NCBI RefSeq assembly: GCF_009674885.1
Contig: NZ_WKKA01000002.1
Location: forward strand, 124,001-188,000
Length of the DNA stretch: 64,000 nt
Direction of reading: 5' to 3'
DNA from: Paracoccus sp. S-4012
GTDB lineage: Bacteria; Pseudomonadota; Alphaproteobacteria; Rhodobacterales; Rhodobacteraceae
Shown: positions 16,960 to 27,633 of the stretch, one piece after another
Layout: every line of letters begins with the position of its first letter
How positions within the stretch are numbered: the stretch's first letter is position 1
The notes under the pieces: generated by a model
Databases searched by the model: none
What the model was told of the DNA's origin: nothing
Seen by the model: only the letters and a program-made list of their open reading frames with translations
Program-made: the position numbers and the translations under genes

Positions 16960-18366
16960 TCAGCGGCCGAGGGCGCGCAGCACGCGGTCGAGGTTCTGGC
17001 CCTGGACGCTCGTCGAAGGGGCGTCGCGCACCGCGTTGTAATAGGCCGATGGGTCATAGGTCGGGATCCCCAGCTGCAGGTTTTCTACCGTCAGCAGACC
17101 CATAGACGAGAGAAGTTGATAATGAGCTAACTGGAGATTGGCTTGTGCGGTGATCCGGTTGGCCCGCGCCTCGAGCAGGTCCTGCTCGGCGTCGAGCACG
17201 TCGAGCGTGGTGCGCGCGCCCAGCGTGGCCTCCTCGCGCACGCCCTCATACGCCTGCTGCGCGGCCGAGATCTGCTCGTCGATGGCGCGGATCTGCGCGC
17301 CGGCCACGTCGATATTGGCCCAGGAGACGCCGACCTGCTCCGAGACGTCGCGCGTCGTCTGCAGCAGTTGCGCCCGGATCCGGTCCCGATTCGCCATCGC
17401 CTGCCGGTGCGAGGCGCTGAGCGCGCCGCCGGCATAGATCCGCTGCCGCATCTCGATTCCGAGGCTGGCGCCCGGCTCGACGTCGCTGCCGCCGATCGAG
17501 GAATGCTGCGCGAAGACCGAGGCGTTGCCCGAGATTTCCGGCCGCCGCTCGGCCGCCGCGCCCGCGACCTGGATCTCGGCGGCGGCGACGTTGCGCTGCG
17601 CGCCCTCGATCGCCGGATGGCTGCGCACCGCGATCGCCTGCGCGGCGCTGACCGATTCGGGCAGGCGCGGCAGCTCCGGCGGCGCCAAGAGGTCGCCGGG
17701 ATCGCGCCCGGTGGCGGCGCGGTAGCGTTCGATCGCGATCTGCAGGTCGCCCTGGGCGGTCGCAAGCTGCGCGCGGGTCTGCGCCAGCTGCGCCTCGGCC
17801 AGCGACACGTCGGTCACGGTGATCTCGCCCACGGAAAAGCGATCGTTGGCCGCGCTCAGCTCCTCGCCCAGCACCCGGACCGAGTTCTGTTGCAGCTCGA
17901 CCTGCTGGCGGGCGCTGCGGACCGTGAGATAGGCGTTGACGGCGTCGAGCAGCACGTCCTGCTCGACCGCGATCAGCTGCGCGCGGGTCGCGAGCACGAT
18001 CTCCTTCGCGGCGTCGATCCCGAGCTGCCGCCGGCCCCAGTCATAGAGCGTCATCTGCGCGCTCAGCGAGGCGGTCTGCGAGGTCGTCTCGGTGCCGTCA
18101 AGGTCGCGGAAGCTGTGGCTGAGCGTCCAATCGATCACCGGCCGCAGCCGCGCCATGGCGCCCGCGACATCCTCGTCGGCGGCGCGCAGGACGGCGCGGT
18201 TCTGCTCCAGCAGGGCAGCGTGGCGGTAGGCGGCGACCATCGCGTCGGCGAGGCTTTCGGCCGCCGCGGGCAGCGGCCCGAGCGCGACGGCGAGGGCGGC
18301 GCCGGCGACCGTGCGGCGCGCGGCCGTGCAGAGTCGCCGGACGGCCGTGGGCTCGCGGTGGGTCAT
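16960..18366 (-). CDS. tolC: TolC-family outer membrane efflux/secretion channel
   Basis: A 468-residue outer membrane protein from the ATG at 18366, preceded by GGGAGCC. A cleavable signal (GAALAVALGPLPAAAES) is followed by two OEP repeats rich in long helices: LADAMVAAYRHAALLEQNRA, LYDWGRRQLGIDAAKE, then MRQRIYAGGALSASHRQAM and LEQDLLEARANRITAQANLQ-type helices. Such trimeric ducts serve type I secretion and drug efflux. It is the only outer-membrane export channel in the window, so it could serve the RTX protein at 50563, but there is no local HlyB/HlyD pair. Confidence 0.92.
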   Translation of the reverse strand: MTHREPTAVRRLCTAARRTVAGAALAVALGPLPAAAESLADAMVAAYRHAALLEQNRAVLRAADEDVAGAMARLRPVIDWTLSHSFRDLDGTETTSQTASLSAQMTLYDWGRRQLGIDAAKEIVLATRAQLIAVEQDVLLDAVNAYLTVRSARQQVELQQNSVRVLGEELSAANDRFSVGEITVTDVSLAEAQLAQTRAQLATAQGDLQIAIERYRAATGRDPGDLLAPPELPRLPESVSAAQAIAVRSHPAIEGAQRNVAAAEIQVAGAAAERRPEISGNASVFAQHSSIGGSDVEPGASLGIEMRQRIYAGGALSASHRQAMANRDRIRAQLLQTTRDVSEQVGVSWANIDVAGAQIRAIDEQISAAQQAYEGVREEATLGARTTLDVLDAEQDLLEARANRITAQANLQLAHYQLLSSMGLLTVENLQLGIPTYDPSAYYNAVRDAPSTSVQGQNLDRVLRALGR

Positions 18367-18414
18367 GTTCGGCTCCCGTGACACATGGCCCGCGCGGATC
18401 GCCCGCGCGGAAGG

Positions 18415-19071
18415 CTAGAGGGCGAAGGCGCGCGCGCGGGTGAAATCGGGCAGGCGCGGGGCGTGGGCGTTGAACAGGTCGCGCCAGGAGATGCCGGTCG
18501 GCGTCGCGAGGCCGAGCCGCGCGGTGCCGAGCGCGCCCTCCACGAACAGGGCGACGATGCGTCCGCCCTCGCGCAGTTGCGAGGCGAGGCTGTCGGGGAC
18601 CTCCTCCACCGCGCCGCCGCTGACGAGGATGGCGTCATAAGGCGCCTGCCCCGGCCAGCCGGCATCGAGCGGGCCGCGGACCACGGCCACCGTCTCGGCC
18701 CCCGCCGCGGCGAGCGCGGCCTCGGCCGCCGTCGCAAGGTCGGGCAGGCTCTCGAGCGCGACGACGCCCCCCGCGGTCCGGCCGACGAGCGCGGCGGCGT
18801 AGCCGGTGCCGCAGGCAACGTCGAGGATCAGCTCGCCCGGCGAAGGGTCGAGTGCGTCGATCATCTTGGCCAGCGTCCGCGGCTCCATGACGATCCGGCC
18901 GCCCTCGAGGACGATGTGCTGGCCGGCATAGGCCACGCCCTCGAGCGGATGGGGCACGAACAGCTCGCGCGGGACGGCGAGCATCGCCTCGATCACCTGG
19001 TAGCGGGTCACGTCGCTGGGCCTGACCTGGGTGTCCACCATGGTCGTGCGCGCATGGGTGAAGTCGATCAT
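18415..19071 (-). CDS. PCMT-like methyltransferase, divergent paralogue
   Basis: A 218-residue protein from the ATG at 19071 (IDFTHARTTMVDTQVRPSDV). It has a SAM site LDVACGTGYAAALVG and a PCMT-like fold order, but the substrate motif QTISQP of classical Pcm is replaced by AYAGQHIVLEGGRIVMEPR. Proteins of this type are common beside tolC in Rhodobacteraceae and are called protein-L-isoaspartate methyltransferase by homology; their true substrate is open. It lies upstream of tolC and popZ on the same strand. Confidence 0.82.
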   Translation of the reverse strand: MIDFTHARTTMVDTQVRPSDVTRYQVIEAMLAVPRELFVPHPLEGVAYAGQHIVLEGGRIVMEPRTLAKMIDALDPSPGELILDVACGTGYAAALVGRTAGGVVALESLPDLATAAEAALAAAGAETVAVVRGPLDAGWPGQAPYDAILVSGGAVEEVPDSLASQLREGGRIVALFVEGALGTARLGLATPTGISWRDLFNAHAPRLPDFTRARAFAL

Positions 19072-19179
19072 TCCTGCCTCCGCGAGGGCCGTGGGGTTTG
19101 TTCTGCCACAGCTTCCAGGATGGAGCAACGCGAGCTTCAAGCAGCACTCGTCGCGGTGACGCGGTGGTGCAGGCGCGCG

Positions 19180-20022
19180 TCAGTCGGGGGCGCGGGCGAT
19201 CACCACGCGGTCGCGGCCGTCGAGGTCCGCGCGGACCTCCACCCCGGCAAGGCCTGCCTCCCGGAACAGCCCGGCGACCGCCGCCGCCTGGGTCGGGCCG
19301 ATTTCGACCATGAGCCGCCCGCCCGGCGCCAGATGCGCGGGCGCTCCGGCCGCGATCGCGCGGTAGGCGGCAAGGCCGTCGCCGCCGTCGGTGAGCGCCA
19401 TGGCCGGCTCCCAGAGGCGGACCTCGGGCTCCAGCCCGGCCATCTCGCCTGCGGCGATATAAGGCGGGTTCGAAGCGATCAGGTCGAAGCGCCCGTCGAT
19501 GCCGTCAAACCAGTCGGCGCGCAGGAACGTCGCGTCGCGCGCGCCGAGGCGGGCCGCGTTCCCGCGGGCGACGGCGAGGGCGGCCTCGGACAGGTCGGTC
19601 CCGAGGCCCGTCGCGCCGGGCCGCTCCAGCAGCAGCGTCAGCAGGATCGCGCCGGTGCCGGTGCCGAGGTCCAGCACCTCCGCGAAGGGCGCCTCGAGGG
19701 CCGCGGCGATCAGGGTCTCGGTCTCGGGGCGGGGATCGAGCGTGTCGCGGGTGACGCGGAACGGGCGGCCCCAGAAGAGCCGTCGCCCGGTGATCTGCGA
19801 GACCGGCTCGCGCGAGAGGCGCCGGCAGAGGGCGGCGTCGAAGGCCGCGCCTGCCGCGAGCGGAAACGGCTCGCGCAGCTTCGTCGTCAGCCGCTCGGGC
19901 GGCATGCCGAGGACATGGGCGAGCAGCCGCCGCGCGTCGCGCGAGGGATCGGGCACGCCGCCCGAGGCGAGGTCGCGCGCCCCGGCCCGCAGCGCGTCGG
20001 CAAGCGTGAAGCGCGCCGTCAT
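19180..20022 (-). CDS. prmC: peptide chain release factor N5-glutamine methyltransferase
   Basis: Methylates the Gln of the GGQ motif in release factors. The 280-residue protein has the N-terminal five-helix substrate domain, DPRPETETLI, the SAM motif VLDLGTGTGAILL and the diagnostic catalytic SNPPYIAAGEM near residue 180. The ATG at 20022 overlaps the stop of the NnrU gene by four bases. prfA, its usual operon partner, is not adjacent. Confidence 0.93.
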   Translation of the reverse strand: MTARFTLADALRAGARDLASGGVPDPSRDARRLLAHVLGMPPERLTTKLREPFPLAAGAAFDAALCRRLSREPVSQITGRRLFWGRPFRVTRDTLDPRPETETLIAAALEAPFAEVLDLGTGTGAILLTLLLERPGATGLGTDLSEAALAVARGNAARLGARDATFLRADWFDGIDGRFDLIASNPPYIAAGEMAGLEPEVRLWEPAMALTDGGDGLAAYRAIAAGAPAHLAPGGRLMVEIGPTQAAAVAGLFREAGLAGVEVRADLDGRDRVVIARAPD

Positions 20023-20696
20023 GGCAGCGCCACCGCGCCGATCAGCGGCGGATGCAGATAGAGGAGGCCGAGCCAGACCACGACGGCGATGCCGAGCCGC
20101 AGCGGCGAGGGCCAGCCCCGCGGCTGCCACCGCCCGGTCAGCAGCGCCGCTCCGGGGAGGAGGGAGGTCCGCACGGCCAGCCGCCTGAAATCAGGCAGCC
20201 GCCGCGCCCGCGCCTCGCCCGCGGCAAGGCCCATGAGCGCGAAGACCAGCATCGCGCCGAAGAACAGCACATGCGCAAGCTCGCCATTCGCGACCAGATG
20301 CGCCCCGGCCCAGAGCGCGAAGGCCCACATCAGCGGATGCCGCGTGATCCCTGCGATGCCCGGCCGCGCCGGGTCGAAGCCCTCGGCCTTGCCGGTGACG
20401 CCGAAGGGATTGGGCGCGCCGATGCCGAAGGCGGCAAGCAGGATCGCGGCCGGCATCGCGAGGTTCACGAGCCACCGCTGCCACAGCGCCGGCGCCCACA
20501 ACGTCACGCGCGGCGCGGCGTTCACGGCGAGGATCAGCAGGTAGAGCAGTCCGATCGACAGCAGGCTGTAGAGGACCAGATAGCCCCGTCGCCCGAGCGC
20601 CCCGACCAGCGGCCCGCGGATGTCGGGCCGCATCGGGATCGCATGGGCGGCGAGAAACAGCGCGAAGGCGGCGAGAAGCGGGAGCCATCCAGACAT
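20019..20696 (-). CDS. NnrU-family membrane protein
   Basis: A 225-residue protein with about six membrane segments (GWLPLLAAFALFLAAHAIPM, YLVLYSLLSIGLLYLLILAV, and others). GITRHPLMWAFALWAGAHL in the middle is the hallmark of the NnrU family, related to 15-cis-zeta-carotene isomerase (Z-ISO) and first linked to nitrite/NO reduction. There is no denitrification or carotenoid gene nearby, so the role here is open. The start is the ATG at 20696. It overlaps prmC by four bases. Confidence 0.85.
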   Translation of the reverse strand: MSGWLPLLAAFALFLAAHAIPMRPDIRGPLVGALGRRGYLVLYSLLSIGLLYLLILAVNAAPRVTLWAPALWQRWLVNLAMPAAILLAAFGIGAPNPFGVTGKAEGFDPARPGIAGITRHPLMWAFALWAGAHLVANGELAHVLFFGAMLVFALMGLAAGEARARRLPDFRRLAVRTSLLPGAALLTGRWQPRGWPSPLRLGIAVVVWLGLLYLHPPLIGAVALP

Positions 20697-20735
20697 GCCG
20701 CGAGCGATAGGCCGCGACGCCGGTGGTGGCAATGC

Positions 20736-20749
20736 GGCGGCGCGCCGCC
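20736..20749. other. 14-base perfect palindrome
   Basis: GGCGGCGCGCCGCC lies in the 141-base gap between rnhA and the NnrU gene. In this GC-rich context such a palindrome can arise by chance; it might mark the end of the rnhA transcript. Nothing else is seen in the gap. Confidence 0.35.
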
Positions 20750-20837
20750 TGCGGCGGGCGAAGGCCGCTCAGCAGGCGCGCGGCGGCCCGGCCTCAGACG
20801 AACGCCACCACCCCGCGGGTCAGCGGCGCCGTGGCGG

Positions 20838-21338
20838 TCACTTGAACGGCGCCATCCCCGCGCGCGCCAGCTCGTCCGCGCGCTCGTTCTCGGCATGCCC
20901 GGCATGGCCCTTGATCCAGGCCCAGGTGACGCGATGCCGCGCGGCCGCGGCGTCGAGCCGCCGCCACAGGTCCTCGTTCTTCACCGGCTTGCGGTCCGAG
21001 GTCTTCCAGCCGTTCCGCTTCCAGCCGTGAATCCAAGCGGTGACGCCGTTCTTCACATAGGCGCTGTCGGTGGTGACGGTGATCGTCGAGGCGCGGTTCA
21101 GCGCCTCGAGCGCCGCGATCGACGCCATCAGCTCCATGCGGTTGTTGGTGGTCGCCGCCTCGCCGCCCGAAAGCTCGCGCTCGCGCAGAACCTCCCCGTC
21201 CCGCATGGCCCGCATCACCACACCCCAGCCGCCGGGGCCGGGATTGCCGCTGCAGGCGCCGTCGGTCCAGGCGTGGAGCTCGGTCGCACCACGCGCCGCG
21301 GAAGGGTCCGCCGAGGCCGCGGGATCCGCGCTCACCAC
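20838..21338 (-). CDS. rnhA: ribonuclease HI
   Basis: Degrades RNA in RNA-DNA hybrids. The 166-residue protein has the catalytic acids in [16 protein letters not shown] (Asp), [12 protein letters not shown] (Glu), [13 protein letters not shown] (Asp) and the final Asp in [10 protein letters not shown]; the handle region [19 protein letters not shown] is present as in E. coli RNase HI. The start is GTG with a second GTG just after it; the first 15 residues are an unconserved Ala/Ser/Asp-rich leader. Confidence 0.96.
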   Translation of the reverse strand: MVSADPAASADPSAARGATELHAWTDGACSGNPGPGGWGVVMRAMRDGEVLRERELSGGEAATTNNRMELMASIAALEALNRASTITVTTDSAYVKNGVTAWIHGWKRNGWKTSDRKPVKNEDLWRRLDAAAARHRVTWAWIKGHAGHAENERADELARAGMAPFK

Positions 21339-21400
21339 CTCCGCCCCGTCATGGAGAAAAGCCGCATGTCTTCGCCTTGATCCAAATATCCTCCTGGGGT

Positions 21401-21421
21401 CCGGGGGTGGAAAACCCCCGG
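21401..21421 (-). terminator. GC-rich hairpin directly downstream of ispH
   Basis: CCGGGGG and CCCCCGG form a 7-bp stem around a 7-base loop, one base past the ispH stop. On the transcribed strand it is followed by ACCCCAGGAGGATATTTGGATC rather than a T-tract (positions 21379-21400). From memory, this hairpin plus AGGAGGATATTTGG resembles an intergenic element frequent in Rhodobacteraceae. It probably ends or stabilises the ispH transcript. Confidence 0.55.
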
Positions 21422-21422
21422 C

Positions 21423-22376
21423 TCACGCCGGTTGCCGCAACACCCTCGGCACCTTGAACTCGATGTCCTCGCGGGCGGTCTCGACCATCTCGACCGTCAC
21501 GTCGAAGCGCGAGCGGAGCGCGTCCACGACCTCCTCGACCAGCACCTCCGGCGCGCTCGCCCCGGCGGTCACGCCGATGGTGCGGATGCCTTCGAGCGCG
21601 CGCCAGTCGATCTCGTCCGCGCGGCCGACGAGCTGGGCATAGCCGCAGCCCGCCGTGCGCCCGACCTCGACCAGCCGGCGCGAGTTCGAGCTGTTCGGCG
21701 CGCCGATGACCAGCAGCGCGTCGATCTTGCCGGCAATCGCCTTCACCGCCGCCTGCCGGTTGGTGGTGGCGTAGCAGATGTCGTCCTTGGCCGGGCCGGT
21801 GATGCCGGGGAAGCGCGCCTGCAGCGCCGCCACGATCTCGGCCGTGTCGTCCACGCTGAGCGTCGTCTGCGTCACCCAGGCCAGCCGCGCCGGGTCGCGC
21901 GGGGCGAGGGTCGCCACGTCCGCGACCGATTCGACCAGCAGCACCTCGCCCGGCGGCAGCTGGCCCATCGTGCCGATCACCTCCGGGTGCCCGGCATGAC
22001 CCACCATCACGAGCTGCAGCCCTTCCTGCGCGTGACGGGCGGCCTCCATATGGACCTTGGTCACCAGCGGGCAGGTCGCGTCGACCTGGATCATGTTGCG
22101 CCGCGCCGCCTCGGCCGGGACCGATCTCGGCACGCCGTGGGCCGAGAAGATCACGGGCCGGTCGTCAGGGGCCTCGTCCAGTTCCTCCACGAACACCGCG
22201 CCGAGGTCGCGCAGGCGGTCCACGACGAAGCGGTTGTGAACGATCTCGTGGCGGACATAGACCGGCGCGCCCCATTTCTGCAGCGCGAGTTCCACGATGC
22301 GGATGGCGCGGTCCACGCCGGCGCAGAAGCCGCGCGGGGCGGCGAGGTAGACGGTCAGGGGCGGGCGGCTGTTCAT
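21423..22376 (-). CDS. ispH: 4-hydroxy-3-methylbut-2-enyl diphosphate reductase
   Basis: Last step of the MEP isoprenoid pathway, yielding IPP and DMAPP. The 317-residue iron-sulfur enzyme has its three cluster cysteines in [23 protein letters not shown] and [10 protein letters not shown]-type C-terminal block, with the substrate motifs IFSAHGVP and [13 protein letters not shown]. It is divergent from murJ, 131 bases apart. Confidence 0.95.
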   Translation of the reverse strand: MNSRPPLTVYLAAPRGFCAGVDRAIRIVELALQKWGAPVYVRHEIVHNRFVVDRLRDLGAVFVEELDEAPDDRPVIFSAHGVPRSVPAEAARRNMIQVDATCPLVTKVHMEAARHAQEGLQLVMVGHAGHPEVIGTMGQLPPGEVLLVESVADVATLAPRDPARLAWVTQTTLSVDDTAEIVAALQARFPGITGPAKDDICYATTNRQAAVKAIAGKIDALLVIGAPNSSNSRRLVEVGRTAGCGYAQLVGRADEIDWRALEGIRTIGVTAGASAPEVLVEEVVDALRSRFDVTVEMVETAREDIEFKVPRVLRQPA

Positions 22377-22507
22377 GCGGGGGAGGTAGCGATCCGGCGG
22401 CCCGCGTGCAATGGCGGGGGCGGTGGCTGCCCATGAAGGCCGCGCGCACCCCTTGCCTTCCGGCCCCCTCCTGCCCCATCCCGGCGCGACACCTGAGGGC
22501 GAGGCCC

Positions 22508-24052
22508 ATGAAACCGATCCGCCTCTTTCGCGGCTTCCTGACCGTCGGCGCCTGGACGCTCGCCAGCCGCGTCGTCGGCTTCGTGCGCGACGTGCTGATC
22601 GCGGCCTTCCTCGGCACCGGGCCGGTGGCCGAGGCCTATCTCGTCGCCTTCACGCTGCCCAACATGTTCCGCCGCTTCTTCGCCGAGGGCGCGTTCAACA
22701 CCGCCTTCGTGCCGATGTTCTCCAAGAAGCTCGAGGCCAGCGAGGGCCCCCGCGCCTTCGCCGAGGACGCCTTCTCGGGCCTCGCCACGGTGGTGATCGT
22801 CGTCTCGGTCATTGCCACGATTGCCATGCCCTGGCTGGTCCTCGCCATGGCCGCGGGCTTCGTCGGCGACGAGCGGTTCGATCTCGCCGTCCTCTACGGG
22901 CGCATCTGCTTTCCCTACATCTTCTTCATCTCGCTGACGGCGCTGCTCTCGGGCCTGCTGAACGCGGGGGGCCGCTTCGTCGCGGCGGCCGCGGCCCCGG
23001 TGCTGATGAACTTCATCCTGATCGCCGCGATGCTCATGGCCGACCGCTTCGGCTGGGACATGGGCCTCGCGATGGCCTGGTCCACGCCGGTCTCGGGGAT
23101 GGCGCAGCTTGCCGCCGTCTGGTGGGCCGCGAAGCGCATGGGCTTCCCGCTGCGCCTGCGCCGCCCGCGCCTGACGCCCGACATGCGCCGCCTGCTCGCC
23201 ATCGCTGCGCCCGCCGTGCTGGCGGGGGGCGTGGTGCAGATCAACCTGCTCGTCGGCCGTCAGGTCGGGTCGTTCTTCGAGGGCGCGATCGCCTGGCTGA
23301 CCTATGCCGACCGCCTCTACCAACTCCCCCTGGGCGTCGTCGGCATCGCCATCGGCATCGTCCTGCTGCCCGACATCTCGCGCCGCCTGAAGGCCGAGGA
23401 CCACGCGGGCGGGCGCGCAGCGTGGAACCGCGCGGCCGAGTTCGCGCTGTTCCTCACCGTCCCCTCGGCCGTCGCCCTCGTGGTCATCTCTGGCCCGCTG
23501 ATCTCGGTCCTCTTCGGCCGCGGCGCCTTCGAGCAAAGCGACGTTGGCCCGACCGCCCTCGCCCTCGCCATCTACGGCGTCGGCCTGCCCGCCTTCGTGC
23601 TGCAGAAGGTCCAGCAGCCGCTGTTCTTCGCGCGCGAGGATACCCGCTCGCCCTTCCGCTATGCGGTCGTGTCGATGGTGGTGAACGCGGGCGTGGCCCT
23701 CGGCCTCGCGCCGCTGATCGGTTTCTCGGCGGCGGCGCTCGGCACCACGGTCGCGGGTTGGATCATGTCATGGCAGCTGTGGCGCGGCAGCCGCGCCTTC
23801 GGCGATGCCGGAGCCGCCGACGCCCGCCTGCGCGCTCGCGTGCCGCGGATCGTCGCCGCCTCGCTGGTGATGGGCGTGGTCCTGTGGTTCGCCGAGCGCG
23901 CCCTGACGCCCATGCTGGCCGCACCGGGCGAGCGCATCCTCGCCCTGGCGCTGCTGGTCGGGGCGGGCGTGGCGAGCTACGCCGTCGCCGCCCTCGCCTT
24001 CGGTGCGATCAGCCGCTCGGACCTGCGCGCGAGCCTGCGCCGTCAGCGCTGA
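22508..24052 (+). CDS. murJ: lipid II flippase MurJ
   Basis: A 514-residue polytopic inner-membrane protein of the MVF family that flips lipid II for peptidoglycan synthesis. The N-terminus [20 protein letters not shown] is diagnostic, followed by [20 protein letters not shown] and about 14 membrane segments. The start is the ATG at 22508. Its last codons CGT CAG CGC TGA lie in a 14-base palindrome shared with the convergent rhomboid-like gene, which it overlaps by ten bases. Confidence 0.95.
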   Translation: MKPIRLFRGFLTVGAWTLASRVVGFVRDVLIAAFLGTGPVAEAYLVAFTLPNMFRRFFAEGAFNTAFVPMFSKKLEASEGPRAFAEDAFSGLATVVIVVSVIATIAMPWLVLAMAAGFVGDERFDLAVLYGRICFPYIFFISLTALLSGLLNAGGRFVAAAAAPVLMNFILIAAMLMADRFGWDMGLAMAWSTPVSGMAQLAAVWWAAKRMGFPLRLRRPRLTPDMRRLLAIAAPAVLAGGVVQINLLVGRQVGSFFEGAIAWLTYADRLYQLPLGVVGIAIGIVLLPDISRRLKAEDHAGGRAAWNRAAEFALFLTVPSAVALVVISGPLISVLFGRGAFEQSDVGPTALALAIYGVGLPAFVLQKVQQPLFFAREDTRSPFRYAVVSMVVNAGVALGLAPLIGFSAAALGTTVAGWIMSWQLWRGSRAFGDAGAADARLRARVPRIVAASLVMGVVLWFAERALTPMLAAPGERILALALLVGAGVASYAVAALAFGAISRSDLRASLRRQR

Positions 24053-24054
24053 CG
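24041..24054. other. 14-base palindrome carrying both stop codons
   Basis: CGTCAGCGCTGACG is its own reverse complement. It contains the murJ stop (TGA 24050-24052) and the convergent rhomboid-like stop (24043-24045), so both proteins end in Arg-Gln-Arg from the same twelve bases read on opposite strands. Confidence 0.95.
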
Positions 24055-24741
24055 CAGCGCCCGGCGCACCCGCGCCGGACCGCCCGGGACCAGCACGAAG
24101 CTGAGGCCGAAGCCGAGGCAGAAGCCCGCGATCTCGGCGATCCAGGAGGTGCCCGCGCCGCCGAAGATCAGCCCGAAGGTCAGCTGGAAGAGCAGCAGCA
24201 TCCCGATCAGCGAAAACGCCCGCATCCGGTTGCCGCCGATCTGCCCCAGCCGCGCCCAGAGCAGGAAGGTGAACGCGCCCACGAAGCCGTAGACCGGCGG
24301 AAAGCCTCCCACCAGCGGCGCGAAGCGTATGCCCGGCAGCAGCGCCGCGATGGTGGTGTAGATCAGCGCCGCGCCGATGGTGCAGCCGAACCAGAGACCC
24401 AGTACCCCCACCGGGCGGAAGGTCTCGGACAGCACCTTGCCGAGCGCCAGCGTGAAGACCACCACGAAGGCCGCATGGGTGAAGCCGTAGTGGATGAAGG
24501 GATAGGACAGGATCCGGTAGGACTGGTCCCAGACCATCACGCCCCATTGCCACATCCTGAGCGCCATCTCGGGCGGATAGGCCGCAAGTTCGAGCGCGCG
24601 CCCGCGCAGCCCGATCCCGCCTCCGGTGAAGCCCGCGCTGTTGAGCGCAAACACCGCCTCGGAGGCCACGGCGGGCAGCACCAGGGCCCAGACCACCAGC
24701 GGCAGCGGGTTGAAGGGGGATTCGTCATAGCCGTGATGCAT
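24043..24741 (-). CDS. rhomboid-like membrane protein lacking catalytic residues
   Basis: A 232-residue protein with six or seven membrane segments and rhomboid layout. In active rhomboids the serine sits in GASG followed by a hydrophobic GxxGA segment, and the histidine in an AHxxG helix. Here the first site reads VGGFPPVYGFVGAF, with Phe/Pro where Ser is expected, and the second reads SWIAEIAGFCLGF, with Glu where His is expected. It is therefore probably a pseudoprotease (iRhom/Derlin-like role), although databases call such proteins rhomboid proteases. Convergent with murJ. Confidence 0.75.
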   Translation of the reverse strand: MHHGYDESPFNPLPLVVWALVLPAVASEAVFALNSAGFTGGGIGLRGRALELAAYPPEMALRMWQWGVMVWDQSYRILSYPFIHYGFTHAAFVVVFTLALGKVLSETFRPVGVLGLWFGCTIGAALIYTTIAALLPGIRFAPLVGGFPPVYGFVGAFTFLLWARLGQIGGNRMRAFSLIGMLLLFQLTFGLIFGGAGTSWIAEIAGFCLGFGLSFVLVPGGPARVRRALRQR

Positions 24742-24771
24742 GGGCCGGGCTCCTTTCCGACGATGCGCCGG

Positions 24772-25293
24772 TCAGTCGAGCGGCGGCGGCGGGGCCGAGG
24801 GCACCTGCGCCCCGGACCGGCGCCAGCGGTCCTGCTCGACCCAGGGGTCCAGCGACTGCGGCTCATAGGCACGGTAATAGACGTTGGTGCGCGCCAGCAC
24901 TTCCAGCAGCCGCCGGCCGCGCCCGGCGCGGAACTGCTCGTCCTCGGCGGCGAGCACCTGCCGGATGCCGGGAGCCGCGCCCGCGCGCGAGGCATAGCTG
25001 ACCAGCGCGCCATCCGCCGCCCCGATCCCGGTCGGCGCAAGCCGCCCCGGATCGCCGCCGAGCGCCGCGACCGCATCCGCCTCGGGCGTCGGGTCGGTGA
25101 TGCTGGCCCCGCCTGGCGTCGGCACCGGAAGCTGGTTGAGGTCCGGCGGCATCTGCAGCGGCTTCGTCGGCAGGATCGCGAACTCGTCCGGGCCGTCGCT
25201 GCCGCCCTCGATGTTCATCAGCCCGGTGTCGCCGCCGCAGCCGGCCAGCATGGCTGCCGTCAGCAGTCCGATAGAGACCCCGATCACCCGCAT
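24772..25293 (-). CDS. DUF3035 lipoprotein
   Basis: A 173-residue protein with a lipoprotein signal ending in AAMLAGCGGD (Cys 19). The motif EFAILPTKPLQMPPDLNQLP near residue 37 is typical of the DUF3035 family, found next to lspA in many Rhodobacteraceae. A Cys-free, Arg-rich middle and a Pro-rich tail follow. Its place after lspA, the signal peptidase that would mature it, is a suggestive linkage; function is unknown. Confidence 0.82.
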   Translation of the reverse strand: MRVIGVSIGLLTAAMLAGCGGDTGLMNIEGGSDGPDEFAILPTKPLQMPPDLNQLPVPTPGGASITDPTPEADAVAALGGDPGRLAPTGIGAADGALVSYASRAGAAPGIRQVLAAEDEQFRAGRGRRLLEVLARTNVYYRAYEPQSLDPWVEQDRWRRSGAQVPSAPPPPLD

Positions 25294-25325
25294 GGACTGC
25301 CCCTCATCCGGCTTTGCGGCCCTCT

Positions 25326-25984
25326 CTAGCGCGTCTTCTTCGCGCCGTCACGGGGCTTCGCCGGTTGCGGCTGGAACACGAGCCCCAAGGCACCGGCGAA
25401 GATCGCGATATCCGCCACGTTGAAGCTGTAGGGGTTGCGCCAGCCCGGCAGCGACATGTTGAGGAAATCCGCCACCGCGCCATAGGCCACCCGGTCGATC
25501 ACGTTCCCGATGGCGCCGCCGATCAGCAGCCCCGCCGCCACCTGCGCCATCCGCCCCGGTCGCGCGCGATGCACCCAGACGCCGACCCAGACGCAGACCG
25601 CCAGCGCGACCGCGACCAGCACCCAGCGCATGATGTCGGCGGAGGAAGAGAGCAGGCCGAAGTTGACGCCCTGATTCCAGGCCATGCGGAAGTTCAGGAA
25701 GGGGTCGATCACGTCGATCTCGCGCCGCGTGGCGAGGTCGAGCCAGTGGACCACGAACCATTTCGTGAGCTGGTCGAAGAGGATGATTCCGCCCGCGACG
25801 AGGCCGGTCAGCCGCCACGGCTGGTCGCGCAGCGACACCGGCGGCGGCGCGGCGACCTTGCGGGTCGCGGGCGCCTTGCCGCGGCTGGCTGTGCCGGCGG
25901 GTTTCTTCGCGCGCGGCTTGCGGAGCTTCGGCGCCTTCTCGGGCGGCGCGGGCTCGGGCCGCGGGGGGTCGGGTTCGCGCGCCA

Positions 25985-25985
<1 letters not shown>
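25326..25985 (-). CDS. lspA: lipoprotein signal peptidase II with basic N-terminal extension
   Basis: Cleaves the signal peptide of prolipoproteins. Four membrane segments start near residue 58; the catalytic aspartates are in [14 protein letters not shown] and [12 protein letters not shown]. The first 50 residues are unusual: a hydrophilic Pro/Lys/Arg/Ala-rich stretch (e.g. [17 protein letters not shown]) not present in E. coli LspA. No convincing later start codon removes it, so it may be a real cytoplasmic tail. It overlaps purH by one base and is followed by the DUF3035 lipoprotein gene. Confidence 0.92.
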
Positions 25986-27565
<1,580 letters not shown>

Positions 27566-27633
27566 CATGGCCTCGGGGAGACGGGTTGGCGCCAGCTACC
27601 GCGCCGCCGGGCCGAGGTCCAGCCGCGCGGCCG

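Noticed and set aside
22411-25329. A plus-strand open frame of about 970 codons over murJ and the following genes
   Set aside because: It is a frame shadow of murJ and of the minus-strand rhomboid-like and DUF3035 genes; composition is Arg/Pro-rich and there is no motif.
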